Shown here: positions 27,271-37,238 of the stretch, in pieces | Layout of the letters: each line of letters opens with the position of its first letter | Position numbering within the stretch: the first letter of the stretch is position 1 | Assembly (NCBI GenBank): GCA_049340005.1 | Contig: JBMPIY010000004.1 | Length of the DNA: 64,000 nucleotides | Source: CAXBDP01 sp963974465 | Lineage (GTDB): Bacteria; Bacteroidota; Bacteroidia; Cytophagales; Cyclobacteriaceae | Direction: 5' to 3' (one strand) | The notes under the pieces: generated by a model | Told to the model about the DNA's origin: nothing | The model's input: the letters and a program-made list of their open reading frames with translations, nothing else | Databases searched by the model: none | Program-made: the position numbers and the translations under genes

Positions 27271-27541
27271 ATCTAATGGAGCACAATATCGTTCTAATTA
27301 AGGATTAAAGCAGGTTCTTTCGGCATGTTCAATGATTTTGAGGAGTCAAATCAAGGTCTTAAACATAGCTAGAAGTGGAGGAACTTAGCACCATTTCCAC
27401 TTCTTTCTGTTAATTGTCTTTAGTGGATTAGGACGTGCAAATTGAATAATTCTGAAAAGAATGAATAAAACGCACTCAAAAACTGTTCAAGGAAAAAGTC
27501 TCAAATTAGTAAAGTCGTACATCAAATTAAATTTATTAAAT
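27271..27541 (+). other. Leader region of the peroxiredoxin gene with one hairpin
   Basis: No gene. A 9-bp perfect stem, AGAAGTGGA (27371-27379) with TCCACTTCT (27396-27404), is followed by a short T-rich segment. It could be a weak terminator or a leader structure. The promoter of the peroxiredoxin gene should lie in this region, but I could not pick boxes reliably. Confidence 0.4.
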
Positions 27542-28171
27542 ATGTTGAGTAAAATAGTATTACTAATAACGATACTTGCGTTTGGATCGGCTTTACAATC
27601 GAATGTAGAAGCACAAACCTTTAAAAGGGTAAATGAAGCAAAAGGACTCCCTGTAGGTGCACAGGTGGAAGATTTCACTGCCTCTGATCAATTTGATAAG
27701 GAATTTCGTCTTTCTGAACAATTAGCCAAAGGACCGGTAGTGATTATTTTCTACAGGGGTCAATGGTGTCCTGTTTGTAATAGACATCTTGGGCAGCTAC
27801 AAGATAGCTTGGCCTTGATCGAATCTTCAGGTGCTCGATTGATTGCTATTGCTCCGGAGCAGCCACCCTATCTTAAGTCGATGGCGACCAAAACTGAGGC
27901 TGAATTTAGCCTGCTATATGATGAGGCCTATCGTATATCCAATGCCTTTGATGTGACTTTCCTACCTGATCAAGCGAGTATTGATGCCTACAACGAAAGA
28001 CTGGATGCCAATCTTTCTGAAGCAAATACGGATGACTCAGACAGACTTCCCATCCCAGCTACCTTTGTGATCAACCAAAAAGGCGAAATTGTATGGAGAC
28101 ATTTCGACCCGGACTACAGAAAAAGGGCAAGTGCAAAGGATATAATGAATGCTTTAGAAGCCTTAAAATAA
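27542..28171 (+). CDS. Exported AhpC/TSA-type peroxiredoxin-like protein
   Basis: Thioredoxin-fold protein of about 209 residues with a signal peptide ending near NVEAQ. It has FYRGQWCPVCNRHLGQLQ, so the reactive pair is Cys76-x2-Cys79, and later PATFVINQKGEIVWRHFDPDYRKRA. This is the AhpC/TSA redoxin type. It should reduce peroxides or act as a periplasmic thiol oxidoreductase. I start at ATG 27542 because the signal peptide begins there. Confidence 0.88.
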   Translation: MLSKIVLLITILAFGSALQSNVEAQTFKRVNEAKGLPVGAQVEDFTASDQFDKEFRLSEQLAKGPVVIIFYRGQWCPVCNRHLGQLQDSLALIESSGARLIAIAPEQPPYLKSMATKTEAEFSLLYDEAYRISNAFDVTFLPDQASIDAYNERLDANLSEANTDDSDRLPIPATFVINQKGEIVWRHFDPDYRKRASAKDIMNALEALK

Positions 28172-28251
28172 GGTTGATTGTTTTTGTCTACAGTTAGCTT
28201 GAAGAGACTTTCAGGCTTTCTTTTTTTAGGGCAACTTAATAGGTACACATA

Positions 28252-29634
28252 TTGGTGAGAGCCAATAAACAAATCTCCTTCTTGCAAACAGAAAGCAAAG
28301 GCTTTAACTTAATCACAAAAAAGGATTTGGATATTACTAGCATCATCATCGGAATAATAGCGGGAGGATTGGGCGGATTTCTTATCGCTTATGTGAGTAT
28401 TAACCGCAAGCTGAACGAAGCCAAAACCCAAGCTCGTGTTGCCGAACAGCAGGTAACAAGCTTGAGCGCAGATAACGAATTGCTGAAGCAAGAGCGCCAT
28501 CAAAAAAATCTTGAGCTTACCGAGCTAAAAACCACACTTGCTACAAAAGAGGCCGAGCAAAGATCGCTGCAAGATCGACTCAAAGAGCAAAAAGCAGAAA
28601 TCACCGAAATCCAAAAGCGATTTACTGAGCAATTCGATAATTTGGCTAACAGGATCTTCGATGAGAAGGCACATAAATTCAAACTCCAAAGCGAGGAAAG
28701 CATTAACAAAATGCTAGACCCACTGAGAGTAAAACTTCTTGATTTTAGCACGAAGGTAGAAAAGGCCAATAAGGATAGCTTGGAAGGAAACAGTGCTTTG
28801 CGTGAGCAGCTTAATTATTTGAAGGAGCTCAATCAGAAAATGAGTAAGGAAGCCGAGAACCTTACCAAAGCACTTAAAGGTGAGCAAAAAACGCAAGGAA
28901 ACTGGGGCGAAATGATTCTTGAAAGCGTTTTGGAGAAATCTGGGCTTGTAAAGGACAGAGAGTATTTTACGCAAGAGAGCGTACGTACAGAAGATGGTCG
29001 GAGATTACAACCTGATGTTATCATCAAACTGCCAGAAAATAAAAAGATAATAGTCGATTCTAAAGTTTCACTTGTGGCCTACGAGCGATTAGTGAGCGAA
29101 GAGGAAGATGACAGAAAAGCTGGCTGGATTAAGCAGCATATTTTATCTGTGCGAGCGCATGTGAAAGGCCTAAGCGACAAAAACTATTCAATGAATGGCA
29201 ATGGAGACGGTTTAGATTTTGTCTTACTTTTCATCCCAATTGAGCCCGCATTTTCATTAGCTGTTCAGCATGATCCTGATCTTTTTACAGATTCTTTCTC
29301 TCGCAATATTGTGATTGTAAGTCCTACAACATTACTAGCAACTTTAAGAACTATTGCCTCCATTTGGCGCCAAGAATACCAAAGCCAGAATGCAGCTGAA
29401 ATTGCCAAGCAGGGTGGAGACTTGTACGATAAGTTTGTTGGTTTTGCGGAAGATTTGGAAAAAATAGGTGAGCGAATTCGTCAAACCCAAGAGAGTTACG
29501 ATAGTGCTATTAATAAACTAAGCACCGGTCGTGGGAATTTGGTTCGTAGGGCTGAGAACATGAAAAGCCTGGGAGTAAAAACCAATAAAAACCTCCCGCC
29601 AAAGTTTTTAGATGATGGTCTGGATGAAGAATAA
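28252..29634 (+). CDS. rmuC: DNA recombination protein RmuC
   Basis: About 435-460 residues. An N-terminal membrane anchor (IIIGIIAGGLGGFLIAYVS) is followed by a long coiled coil rich in Glu, Lys and Gln, then the RmuC domain with QGNWGEMILE, LQPDVIIKLPENKKIIVDSKV and FVLLFIPIEPAFSLA. RmuC limits inversion-type rearrangements in E. coli. There is no ATG near the start: TTG at 28252 or TTG at 28327, which begins just before the membrane segment. Two octamer copies lie inside (28360, 29592). Confidence 0.92.
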   Translation: MVRANKQISFLQTESKGFNLITKKDLDITSIIIGIIAGGLGGFLIAYVSINRKLNEAKTQARVAEQQVTSLSADNELLKQERHQKNLELTELKTTLATKEAEQRSLQDRLKEQKAEITEIQKRFTEQFDNLANRIFDEKAHKFKLQSEESINKMLDPLRVKLLDFSTKVEKANKDSLEGNSALREQLNYLKELNQKMSKEAENLTKALKGEQKTQGNWGEMILESVLEKSGLVKDREYFTQESVRTEDGRRLQPDVIIKLPENKKIIVDSKVSLVAYERLVSEEEDDRKAGWIKQHILSVRAHVKGLSDKNYSMNGNGDGLDFVLLFIPIEPAFSLAVQHDPDLFTDSFSRNIVIVSPTTLLATLRTIASIWRQEYQSQNAAEIAKQGGDLYDKFVGFAEDLEKIGERIRQTQESYDSAINKLSTGRGNLVRRAENMKSLGVKTNKNLPPKFLDDGLDEE

Positions 29635-29663
29635 ATTTTAGAGTACCCTTACTTAAAACTGCA

Positions 29664-30347
29664 TTATTTCTCCATCTTTATTCCTCGTACCATATGCTTT
29701 TTGCCTCGTGGCCCGGCAATTCTTTCTACTTCAAAACCAGCAGATTGGAGTGTTCTCTGAAATTGACCTTGGGCACAATAAGTCGTTAAAATGCCCTTTG
29801 GTTGCATACTGTCAAAGACCTTTTTCAGAGCAGTTTCTTCCCATAATTCCGGTTGCTTTTTCGGGGCAAATGCATCAAAGAAAACAACATGAAATCTATT
29901 GTTTGCTAGAATAAAATCCTCAAGCTTTGACTGGTTTTTTGTAAACTGAAAGTTTGGATGAATTTGGTTTGTTTGTTCCCAATCACATGCGTGTAATTGC
30001 TCAAATATTTTCTGGCTCTCAATAGGATTGGAGAAGCTTTGGGCAAAATTGAGTTGCGACCAAATTTCTTCTGTTAGCGGATAAGGCTCAATAGTCGTAT
30101 AAACTACCTCCCGCTTATTTTCTATGGCCCATTGCCAAGTAAGAAGCGCATTAAGACCCGTACCAAAACCTACTTCAAAAACCTGTATAGTGCCTACATT
30201 TCGGGAAGCAAATTCATCCAAACCCGCTTTGATATACACATGAACAGACTCTTGCAATGCTCCATGAAAACTATGATAGCTCTCCATAATATCAGGACGA
30301 TACAAGGAATGTGAGCCGTCTTCTGTTTGGATAACCTTAATCTCCAT
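29664..30347 (-). CDS. mnmD: tRNA 5-methylaminomethyl-2-thiouridine methyltransferase domain protein (MnmD)
   Basis: A stand-alone MnmC N-terminal (MnmD-like) methyltransferase. It shows TEDGSHSLY, YHSFHGALQE, the SAM motif VFEVGFGTGLNALL, FFDAFAPKKQPELW, TYCAQGQ and GPRGKKHM. It should complete mnm5s2U34 in certain tRNAs. The oxidoreductase half of bifunctional MnmC is absent, as is usual in this phylum. I start at ATG 30347 (MEIKVIQ); the longer frame overlaps ispF. The stop codon of ispF lies 21 bases downstream of that ATG. Confidence 0.88.
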   Translation of the reverse strand: MEIKVIQTEDGSHSLYRPDIMESYHSFHGALQESVHVYIKAGLDEFASRNVGTIQVFEVGFGTGLNALLTWQWAIENKREVVYTTIEPYPLTEEIWSQLNFAQSFSNPIESQKIFEQLHACDWEQTNQIHPNFQFTKNQSKLEDFILANNRFHVVFFDAFAPKKQPELWEETALKKVFDSMQPKGILTTYCAQGQFQRTLQSAGFEVERIAGPRGKKHMVRGIKMEK

Positions 30348-30367
30348 CTGACAAGGAAATTGTGGAT

Positions 30368-30865
30368 TTAATTGTTCTCTAAGCCTTCTACTTTGTAAAT
30401 CAAACAAACAGCATAGCAGGCAACGCCTTCTTCACGACCGACAAAACCCATCCGCTCATTAGTGGTGGCTTTTATGGAAATATCATCTTCAGCTACTGCC
30501 ATTACTTCTGATAAGCAAGCTTTTATGGCATCCACATGCGGGTTTATTTTGGGCGTTTCCAATACAATTGTTGCGTCGATATTGCCCACTTCATAGTTTT
30601 TCTCACGAAGCAAAAGCATCACATCTTTCAACAATATTTTGCTATCAATTCCTTTGTATTGAGGGTCTTTATCCGAAAAATGATAACCGATATCTCGCAA
30701 ATTTGCAGCACCCAAAAGAGCATCGCAAATAGTGTGGATTAATACATCGGCATCGGAATGGCCGACTGCGCCATGCGTATGCGGTATTTGAATGCCACCA
30801 ATCCAGAAGGGACGGCCTTCCTCCACTTGGTGCACGTCGTAGCCAAAGCCAATTCTATGATGCAT
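30368..30865 (-). CDS. ispF: 2-C-methyl-D-erythritol 2,4-cyclodiphosphate synthase
   Basis: Complete IspF of 165 residues: RIGFGYDVH with the metal-binding Asp-x-His, GHSDADVLIH, GAANLRDIGYHF, and TTNERMGFVGREEG. It makes the cyclic diphosphate intermediate of the non-mevalonate isoprenoid pathway. It overlaps the 3' end of the M16 peptidase gene by 11 bases, so it is probably co-transcribed. Confidence 0.96.
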   Translation of the reverse strand: MHHRIGFGYDVHQVEEGRPFWIGGIQIPHTHGAVGHSDADVLIHTICDALLGAANLRDIGYHFSDKDPQYKGIDSKILLKDVMLLLREKNYEVGNIDATIVLETPKINPHVDAIKACLSEVMAVAEDDISIKATTNERMGFVGREEGVACYAVCLIYKVEGLENN

Positions 30866-32105
30866 ATTCGGTTTGTTTTGCTTTGTAATATAGAGTTGTT
30901 GAGTTTTCAGGCCTTAGTATATCATTGGCTGCTTTTACAATATCTGCCGTAGTCAATTGCTGAATCTCATCCTTTTCGGTATTTACCAAATCTGGATTGC
31001 CCAACATAGCGGCATAGGCCAAGGCCATGGAGCGATTGAGCAGATCAATTTCACCAAATTCGATGGTAGCCATCGCTTGGTTTTTTACCCGCTCTAGGTC
31101 TTCTTCAATTATCTGATTTTTGCATTGCTCAATAAATGCATCAACCTCCCGCTCTACTTCCTCGAAAGTAACGCCATCGTTCAATTTGCCATTGATGACC
31201 AATAAGCCTGGATCTACCGAACCCGTAACGAATGCCGAAAATGAATTAAGCAATTGCTTTTCCTTCACTAATATTTGATACAATTCAGTTGATTTTCCTC
31301 TACCAATAATATCGCTTAGCAAATCCGCCGCATGATAGCCCGGATCCATCCTGCCCGGTATATGATACACTCTGTACCAAGCATCTATTGGTACTGCTGC
31401 TTCAACATGCAATTCCTTTTTCTCGCGTTGCTTAGGTTCTTTAGGTAAAGTTTTGTCCAATGCTGGCCCCGCAGGTATTGGCCCAAAATATTTCTCTGCA
31501 AGTCTTTTCACTTCCTGCATTTCCACATCACCCGAGATCACTAAAATAGCATTGTTTGGACGATAATGTTTGAAGAAGAAATCTTGTACATCCTGCATGG
31601 TTGCCTCTTCAATATGCGAAATATCTTTGCCAATAGTTGCCCAATTATACGGGTGAACTTCATAAGCTAACGGTCGCAATTTGAGCCATACATCGCCATA
31701 AGGCTGGTTTAAATATCGCTGTTTAAACTCTTCAATGACCACTTTTCGTTGTACTTCCAATACTTTCGGATCGAAGCTAAGTGACAACATTCTATCTGAC
31801 TCCAACCAAAAGGCAGTTTCTAAATTGGCAGATGGAATGGTTATATAATAATTGGTGATATCTGGACTAGTAAAGGCGTTATTATCACCACCTACATTTT
31901 GCAAAGGCGAGTCAAATTCCGCTATATGCTTGGAGCCACCAAACATCAAGTGCTCAAACAAATGCGCAAAACCTGTCTTATCAGGATGCTCATTTCGAGA
32001 GCCTACTTTGTATAAAAGATTAAGCACGGCCATGGGTGTACTTGGGTCTTGATGCACATATACATCCAAGCCATTATCTAATTGAAAATATTCATATTTA
32101 ATCAT
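30855..32105 (-). CDS. M16 family zinc metallopeptidase
   Basis: About 416 residues, starting at MIKYEYFQLDNG. The inverted zinc motif HLFEH is near residues 48-52, with the downstream glutamate in the EEFKQRYLNQPYGD helix region. The C-terminal half is the non-catalytic M16 domain (WYRVYHIPGR, IGRGKSTELYQILV). No signal peptide is seen with this start. It should cleave peptides, substrate unknown. It is divergent from the E1 dehydrogenase gene. Confidence 0.92.
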   Translation of the reverse strand: MIKYEYFQLDNGLDVYVHQDPSTPMAVLNLLYKVGSRNEHPDKTGFAHLFEHLMFGGSKHIAEFDSPLQNVGGDNNAFTSPDITNYYITIPSANLETAFWLESDRMLSLSFDPKVLEVQRKVVIEEFKQRYLNQPYGDVWLKLRPLAYEVHPYNWATIGKDISHIEEATMQDVQDFFFKHYRPNNAILVISGDVEMQEVKRLAEKYFGPIPAGPALDKTLPKEPKQREKKELHVEAAVPIDAWYRVYHIPGRMDPGYHAADLLSDIIGRGKSTELYQILVKEKQLLNSFSAFVTGSVDPGLLVINGKLNDGVTFEEVEREVDAFIEQCKNQIIEEDLERVKNQAMATIEFGEIDLLNRSMALAYAAMLGNPDLVNTEKDEIQQLTTADIVKAANDILRPENSTTLYYKAKQTEYAS

Positions 32106-32161
32106 TGCTGTAAATTTACCTATCATTCAACATAGCTCCTACAGAAAATATCAGAAGCTTG

Positions 32162-32195
32162 TTTTTTGTACGGCCAAAACCTTGCTTTATCTTTA
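32162..32195 (+). promoter_or_regulatory. Candidate Bacteroidota-type promoter of the E1 gene
   Basis: TTTG (32165-32168) is followed after 19 bases by TATCTTTA (32188-32195). This matches the known Bacteroidota pattern TTTG-N19-TAnnTTTG except for the last base. It would start transcription close to 32200, which favours the second ATG at 32212 as the translation start. This is a judgement by eye. Confidence 0.4.
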
Positions 32196-32199
32196 AGCC

Positions 32200-34191
32200 A
32201 TGCAAATAGAAATGAATTTTGTAGATAAAGGTTTTTCGAAAAAGCGTTTATTAGAAATATATAGGACCCTCTTGAAGCCTCGTATGATCGAGGAGAAAAT
32301 GTTGATTTTACTTCGTCAGGGCAAAATCAGTAAATGGTTTTCGGGCATCGGACAAGAAGCTGTGTCGGTAGGAGCAGTTTTGTGTATGCGGGAGGAAGAA
32401 TACATCCTGCCAATGCACCGCAACTTAGGCATATTCACCGGCCGCAATATGCCATTGGATAAGCTTTTTGCGCAGTTTCAAGGCAAAGATCATGGCTATA
32501 CCAAAGGGCGCGATCGCTCATTTCACTTTGGTGCCAAGGAGCACAATATCGTAGGAATGATTTCCCACCTTGGGCCACAAATGGCCTTGGCAGATGGAAT
32601 TGGACTAGCGCATAAATTGAAAAGCGAGAAAAATGCCGTCCTCGTATTCACAGGTGATGGTGCCAGTAGCGAAGGCGATTTTCACGAAGCGCTAAATGTG
32701 GCTGCTGTTTGGGATTTGCCAGTAATCTTTATGATCGAAAATAATGGCTACGGGCTATCTACACCAAGTTCGGAGCAATTCAAATTCAAATCCTTTATAG
32801 ACAAAGGCCCAGCATATGGAATTGAAGCGCATAGTGTAGATGGGAATAATGTGCTCGCAGTGTATAGTTTGGTAGATAAGCTTGCCAAGGATATTCGCAA
32901 AAACCCAAGACCGATAATCATCGAAGCAAATACATTCCGTATGCGTGGGCATGAAGAGGCGTCTGGCACCAAATACGTGCCCAACGAACTAATGGAGCAT
33001 TGGGCAAAGAAAGATCCGGTAGAAAACTATGAACGCTTCCTAAAACAAAATGGGGCACTTACCTATGAGCTAGAGCAAGAAATAAGAGCAGAAATAAAAA
33101 GAGAAATCGAAATGGGATTGGAGCAGGCCTATGCAGAGCCAATGCCAGTTGCAGATTCCTCCCGCGAATATGCTGACTTATTTGCTGAGCATACCCAAGT
33201 GGTGATTGAGCCAAAATCGGATAAAACGCAAGAATTGCGATTTGTAGATGCTATCTCTCAAGGATTGCAACAAAGTATGGAGAAGTATCCAGAGCTGGTT
33301 TTGATGGGACAGGACATTGGAGATTATGGCGGAGTTTTTAAAATCACCGAAGGCTTTGTAGATAAATTTGGCCGTGATCGAGTGCGCAACACGCCGCTTT
33401 GCGAATCGGCTATTATTGGTGTGGGATTGGGCTTATCAATCAAAGGGCAAAAGGCCATGGTAGAGATGCAGTTTGCAGATTTTGTGACCTGCGGATTCAA
33501 TCAGATTGTGAATAATCTGGCAAAAATCCATTGGCGTTGGGGGCAAAATGCCGACGTAGTGGTACGGATGCCAAGTGGAGCTGGCGTTGCAGCAGGGCCT
33601 TTTCACAGCCAGTCGAATGAAGCTTGGTTTTTTCATACACCCGGACTTAAGATTGTTTATCCTTCCAATCCTCGCGATGCAAAAGGACTTTTGAATGCCG
33701 CCATTGAGGATCCAAATCCCTATTTATACTTCGAGCACAAAGCACTCTACAGGTCACTGGCCGGACAAGTTCCTGAGGAGTATTACACGGTAGAAGTAGG
33801 CAAAGCTGCCATTGCCAGAGAAGGAAATGATGCCGTGATTATTACCTATGGAATGGGCGTGCATTGGGCATTGAACCTACTGAATGAATCACCGGAATTA
33901 TCTGTTGCCGTGCTTGATTTGCGGACTTTATTGCCTTGGGATAAGCAGACCGTAGCCCAGATTGTGAAGAAAACAGGTAAAGTATTAGTGCTGCATGAGG
34001 ATACGCTCACAGGAGGCATTGGAGCAGAAATAGCCGCTTGGGTAAATGAACATTGTTTTGAGTATTTGGATGCACCGGTAATGCGAGAAGCAAGTTTGGA
34101 TACGCCTATACCTTTCGCTCCTCCACTAGAGAAGAATTTTCTGCCAGTTGATAGGTTGAAAACTAAGCTTGAGCAGTTATTAGCGTATTAG
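32200..34191 (+). CDS. 2-oxoacid dehydrogenase E1 component, fused alpha and beta subunits
   Basis: A 663-residue fusion. The alpha part (1-330) has the thiamine-diphosphate motif GDGASSEGDFHEALN ending in IENN, the HRNLG loop and the FRMRGHEE motif. The beta part (about 345-663) has VLMGQDIGDYGGVFKIT, ESAIIGVGLGLSI and VEMQFADF. It resembles branched-chain or pyruvate dehydrogenase E1. The exact 2-oxoacid cannot be read from the sequence, and no E2 or E3 gene is adjacent. An ATG at 32212 is an alternative start supported by the candidate promoter. Confidence 0.93.
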   Translation: MQIEMNFVDKGFSKKRLLEIYRTLLKPRMIEEKMLILLRQGKISKWFSGIGQEAVSVGAVLCMREEEYILPMHRNLGIFTGRNMPLDKLFAQFQGKDHGYTKGRDRSFHFGAKEHNIVGMISHLGPQMALADGIGLAHKLKSEKNAVLVFTGDGASSEGDFHEALNVAAVWDLPVIFMIENNGYGLSTPSSEQFKFKSFIDKGPAYGIEAHSVDGNNVLAVYSLVDKLAKDIRKNPRPIIIEANTFRMRGHEEASGTKYVPNELMEHWAKKDPVENYERFLKQNGALTYELEQEIRAEIKREIEMGLEQAYAEPMPVADSSREYADLFAEHTQVVIEPKSDKTQELRFVDAISQGLQQSMEKYPELVLMGQDIGDYGGVFKITEGFVDKFGRDRVRNTPLCESAIIGVGLGLSIKGQKAMVEMQFADFVTCGFNQIVNNLAKIHWRWGQNADVVVRMPSGAGVAAGPFHSQSNEAWFFHTPGLKIVYPSNPRDAKGLLNAAIEDPNPYLYFEHKALYRSLAGQVPEEYYTVEVGKAAIAREGNDAVIITYGMGVHWALNLLNESPELSVAVLDLRTLLPWDKQTVAQIVKKTGKVLVLHEDTLTGGIGAEIAAWVNEHCFEYLDAPVMREASLDTPIPFAPPLEKNFLPVDRLKTKLEQLLAY

Positions 34192-34324
34192 AGTTTTTTG
34201 GAGAAAACAGCGGGAGGAAGAACATGTAATTGCCTCCCACTTAAATATACCGTGATCAGGGTATTTAAGGCTATAATTAATCATTATAAATTGCATTAAT
34301 TTTAATAGCCTAAATACTCATACC

Positions 34325-37093
34325 ATGCAGCGTAAAATACCCTATCTCCTACTTTTACTAGCCTCCATTTTTGTCATTTTTTCATGCGACTCAGGAGGCA
34401 GCGAAGAAGATACTACCCCTAAGCCAACGGTAGATTTTAGTTTCTCACCTACTGATCCAGTCGCTGGACAGCAAGTGAGTTTTACTTCTACTGTGACAAA
34501 TGCTACAAGTTATTCATGGTCAAGCAATCCGGCCGGATTTACATCGACCGCAGCCAATCCTACCTATACATTTGCAACTGCGGGAAGCTATACAATTAAC
34601 TTGAGTGTAACAGGCCCTGGTGGCACTAGCCAAACGAGTAAAACCATCACAGTAGCTGCTCCTGCACCTACTGCGGATTTTAGTTTTACTCCTGCCAATC
34701 CAAAAGTTGGACAAAGTGTAGCATTTACGAGCACCGTAGCAAATGTTACCAGTTATGCATGGAGTTCAAATCCTGCTGGATTTAGCTCTACACAAGCTAA
34801 TCCACAGCATACATTTAGTGCAACTGGCACTTATCAAATTACATTGGAGGCAACGGGCCCAGGCGGTACAGTGACTGAAACCAAAGCCATTACCGTCACG
34901 GCTGATGCTCCAGTGGTAGGATTTAGTTTTGCTCCAACCGCACCAAAAATCAATGAAACTGTAACCTTTACTAACACAACTGTAAATGCTACAACTTATG
35001 CGTGGTCATCTGTTCCAGCAGGCTTTACTTCTACCGCAGAGAATCCTCAGCATCAATTCGCAACGGCTGGCACCTATGCAGTGACCCTCACGGCTACTGG
35101 CCCAGGCGGTAGCGAATCGCTTACCCAAAATGTAGTAGTTGCCGATTTAGATCCAATTGCAAGCTTTAATTTCAGCCCAAGCAACCCATTAATAGGCCAA
35201 GAAGTTACATTTACTAATACAAGTCAAAATGCGACGAGTTACCAGTGGAGCTCTGTTCCTGCTGGCTTTAGCTCAACAGAAGCAAATCCAAAATATACAT
35301 TCGCAACTCCTGGCAGCTATGAAGTTAAATTAGTAGCCACAGGTGCAGGTGGAAGTGATGAAAGCACGCAAACTATAGTGGTAACTGCACCAGCTCCAAC
35401 GGTAGATTTTAGTTTTAGTCCTTCCAACCCTACAGCAGGTCAAGAGGTGACTTTTACAAGTGTGAGTACCAATGCTGTTAGCTTCGAATGGAGTTCGGTT
35501 CCAGCAGGCTTTAGTTCTACCGAGGCAAATCCAAAATATACTTTTGCAGCGGCTGGGACCTATGAGGTTACATTGAAGGTAACTGGGTTGGGCAGCTCCA
35601 TTTCGGTAAGCAAAAATGTGGTAGTGAGTGCAGCTACCGCAACTCCAAATGCAGACTTTAGTTTTAGTCCTGCTACTCCAACAGAAGGTCAAGAAGTAAC
35701 ATTCACCAATGCTAGTACAAATGCAACAAGCTACCAATGGAGTTCCGATCCAGCGGGCTTTAGCTCAACAGATGCAAATCCAAAATATACCTTTGCGACG
35801 GCTGGCAGTTATGAAATCACACTTGTGGCAACTGGTGCTGGTGGAACAGATGAAATCAGTAAAACAGTAGTAATAAGTGCTGCCGCTGCTGCACCTAATG
35901 CAGACTTTAGCTTTAGCCCTGCTACTCCAACGGAAGGCCAAGAAGTAACATTTACTAATGCGAGTACGAATGCGACAAGTTATCAATGGAGTTCTGTTCC
36001 AGCGGGCTTTAGCTCAACAGAAGCAAATCCGAAATATACCTTTGCGACAGCAGGCAGTTATGAAATAACGCTTGTAGCAACTGGAGCTGGTGGTACAGAT
36101 GAAATTAGTAAAACGGTAGTAGTGAGTGCGGCGACAGCTGCTCCAACAGCTACTTTCACTTATAGTCCACAAAACCCTGAAGCTGGTGAGGATGTCACAT
36201 TTACCAATACAAGTCAAAATGCAACTAGCTATTTATGGACATTTACACTTCCTGGAGGAGCAGGAGGCAGAATGATGGATAATACATTCACTTCTACTGA
36301 AACAAACCCAGTGATACAATTCCCATCGGAAGGTAGCTGGCAGGTGACATTGCGCGCTACAGGAGAAGGTGGTGAAACAACTAGCCCAGCTACAACAATC
36401 AGCGTAGCTCCAGAAACTGTTGGTGGAGGTGGTGATTGCGACTTACCAAACTGCTATGTGACTCGTACAGTAACAAACTCTAGTGGAGCAACTATAACCG
36501 TGGACTACACTTACACAACTATTAATGGCCAAAAGGTAATTTCCAAATTGGTTACCAATACAAGTGGTGTTGTCACAACTACAGATTATGAATATAATGC
36601 TCAAGGCCAAAATATTAAGCAAACTACTTCTGCTACATTCTTTGGGTTTACGACGATAAGCGTTATAAACACCCTTGAATATGATGGGTTAGGAAGAGTA
36701 GTTAAGCTATCCAACTTTAATGGATCGAATGTGCTGCAAGGATATACTACAACTGAATATGATGGCAATAGCACTAGGAGGACGAAAGATTCAGAATTCT
36801 CAGCTACAGGAGTGTTAGAAGGATATGTGACTTATGAGAATTATGATGCGCAAGGTAATTTCCAATTACAAAGAAATTTCAATGCAGATGGATCATTAAA
36901 TAGCAGCACTGTACTTACGTATCAAAATTGTTTGCCAGTCAAGCTTATTGGTAGAGATGCTACAGGCAATGTAATTTTAGATCAAACCAATACAATTGAT
37001 GGAAATGGTTTGCTAAGAACTAGTAATTCTGTAATCACAGCGGGAGGTACTACTACCACTGCAAATACCAATTACACGTATGATTGTGATTAG
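34325..37093 (+). CDS. Lipoprotein with eight tandem PKD domains and a YD-like C-terminus
   Basis: A signal with lipobox VIFSC (Cys21) is followed by eight PKD-type units of about 80-90 residues, from about residue 31 to 690. Each has a FSFSP strand, SYxWSSxPAGFSST and YTFATAGSYEITL. The last 220 residues carry YNAQGQN, YDGLGRV and YDAQGNF motifs similar to YD/RHS repeats. Units 6 and 7 are nearly identical in protein but differ at many synonymous sites. It is probably a surface adhesion or scaffold protein. No T9SS C-terminal domain is seen. Confidence 0.9.
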   Translation: MQRKIPYLLLLLASIFVIFSCDSGGSEEDTTPKPTVDFSFSPTDPVAGQQVSFTSTVTNATSYSWSSNPAGFTSTAANPTYTFATAGSYTINLSVTGPGGTSQTSKTITVAAPAPTADFSFTPANPKVGQSVAFTSTVANVTSYAWSSNPAGFSSTQANPQHTFSATGTYQITLEATGPGGTVTETKAITVTADAPVVGFSFAPTAPKINETVTFTNTTVNATTYAWSSVPAGFTSTAENPQHQFATAGTYAVTLTATGPGGSESLTQNVVVADLDPIASFNFSPSNPLIGQEVTFTNTSQNATSYQWSSVPAGFSSTEANPKYTFATPGSYEVKLVATGAGGSDESTQTIVVTAPAPTVDFSFSPSNPTAGQEVTFTSVSTNAVSFEWSSVPAGFSSTEANPKYTFAAAGTYEVTLKVTGLGSSISVSKNVVVSAATATPNADFSFSPATPTEGQEVTFTNASTNATSYQWSSDPAGFSSTDANPKYTFATAGSYEITLVATGAGGTDEISKTVVISAAAAAPNADFSFSPATPTEGQEVTFTNASTNATSYQWSSVPAGFSSTEANPKYTFATAGSYEITLVATGAGGTDEISKTVVVSAATAAPTATFTYSPQNPEAGEDVTFTNTSQNATSYLWTFTLPGGAGGRMMDNTFTSTETNPVIQFPSEGSWQVTLRATGEGGETTSPATTISVAPETVGGGGDCDLPNCYVTRTVTNSSGATITVDYTYTTINGQKVISKLVTNTSGVVTTTDYEYNAQGQNIKQTTSATFFGFTTISVINTLEYDGLGRVVKLSNFNGSNVLQGYTTTEYDGNSTRRTKDSEFSATGVLEGYVTYENYDAQGNFQLQRNFNADGSLNSSTVLTYQNCLPVKLIGRDATGNVILDQTNTIDGNGLLRTSNSVITAGGTTTTANTNYTYDCD

Positions 37094-37123
37094 TTTTTTG
37101 TTTTGAGTTTAGGTTTGTTAAGT

Positions 37124-37150
37124 AAGGAGGGTCTTCAGACCCTCTTTACT
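37124..37150 (+). terminator. Terminator after the PKD lipoprotein gene
   Basis: AAGGAGGGTC pairs with GACCCTCTTT around a TTCA loop and is followed by a T-rich tail. It lies 30 bases after the stop codon. The A-rich upstream side may let it also serve the convergent OsmC gene. Confidence 0.8.
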
Positions 37151-37238
37151 TTTAATGATAATTCAACTTCTTAGGTTGACCAAAATTAAGGCTATGGTAA
37201 GACTCGTTTCCCTCCCGCTTTTTGTTCAAAGGTGAATG

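Noticed and set aside
35330..35737. 135-codon minus-strand frame and similar frames inside the PKD gene
   Set aside because: They are rich in Cys, Ser and Tyr because they mirror the Thr/Ser-rich PKD repeats. No independent signal supports them.
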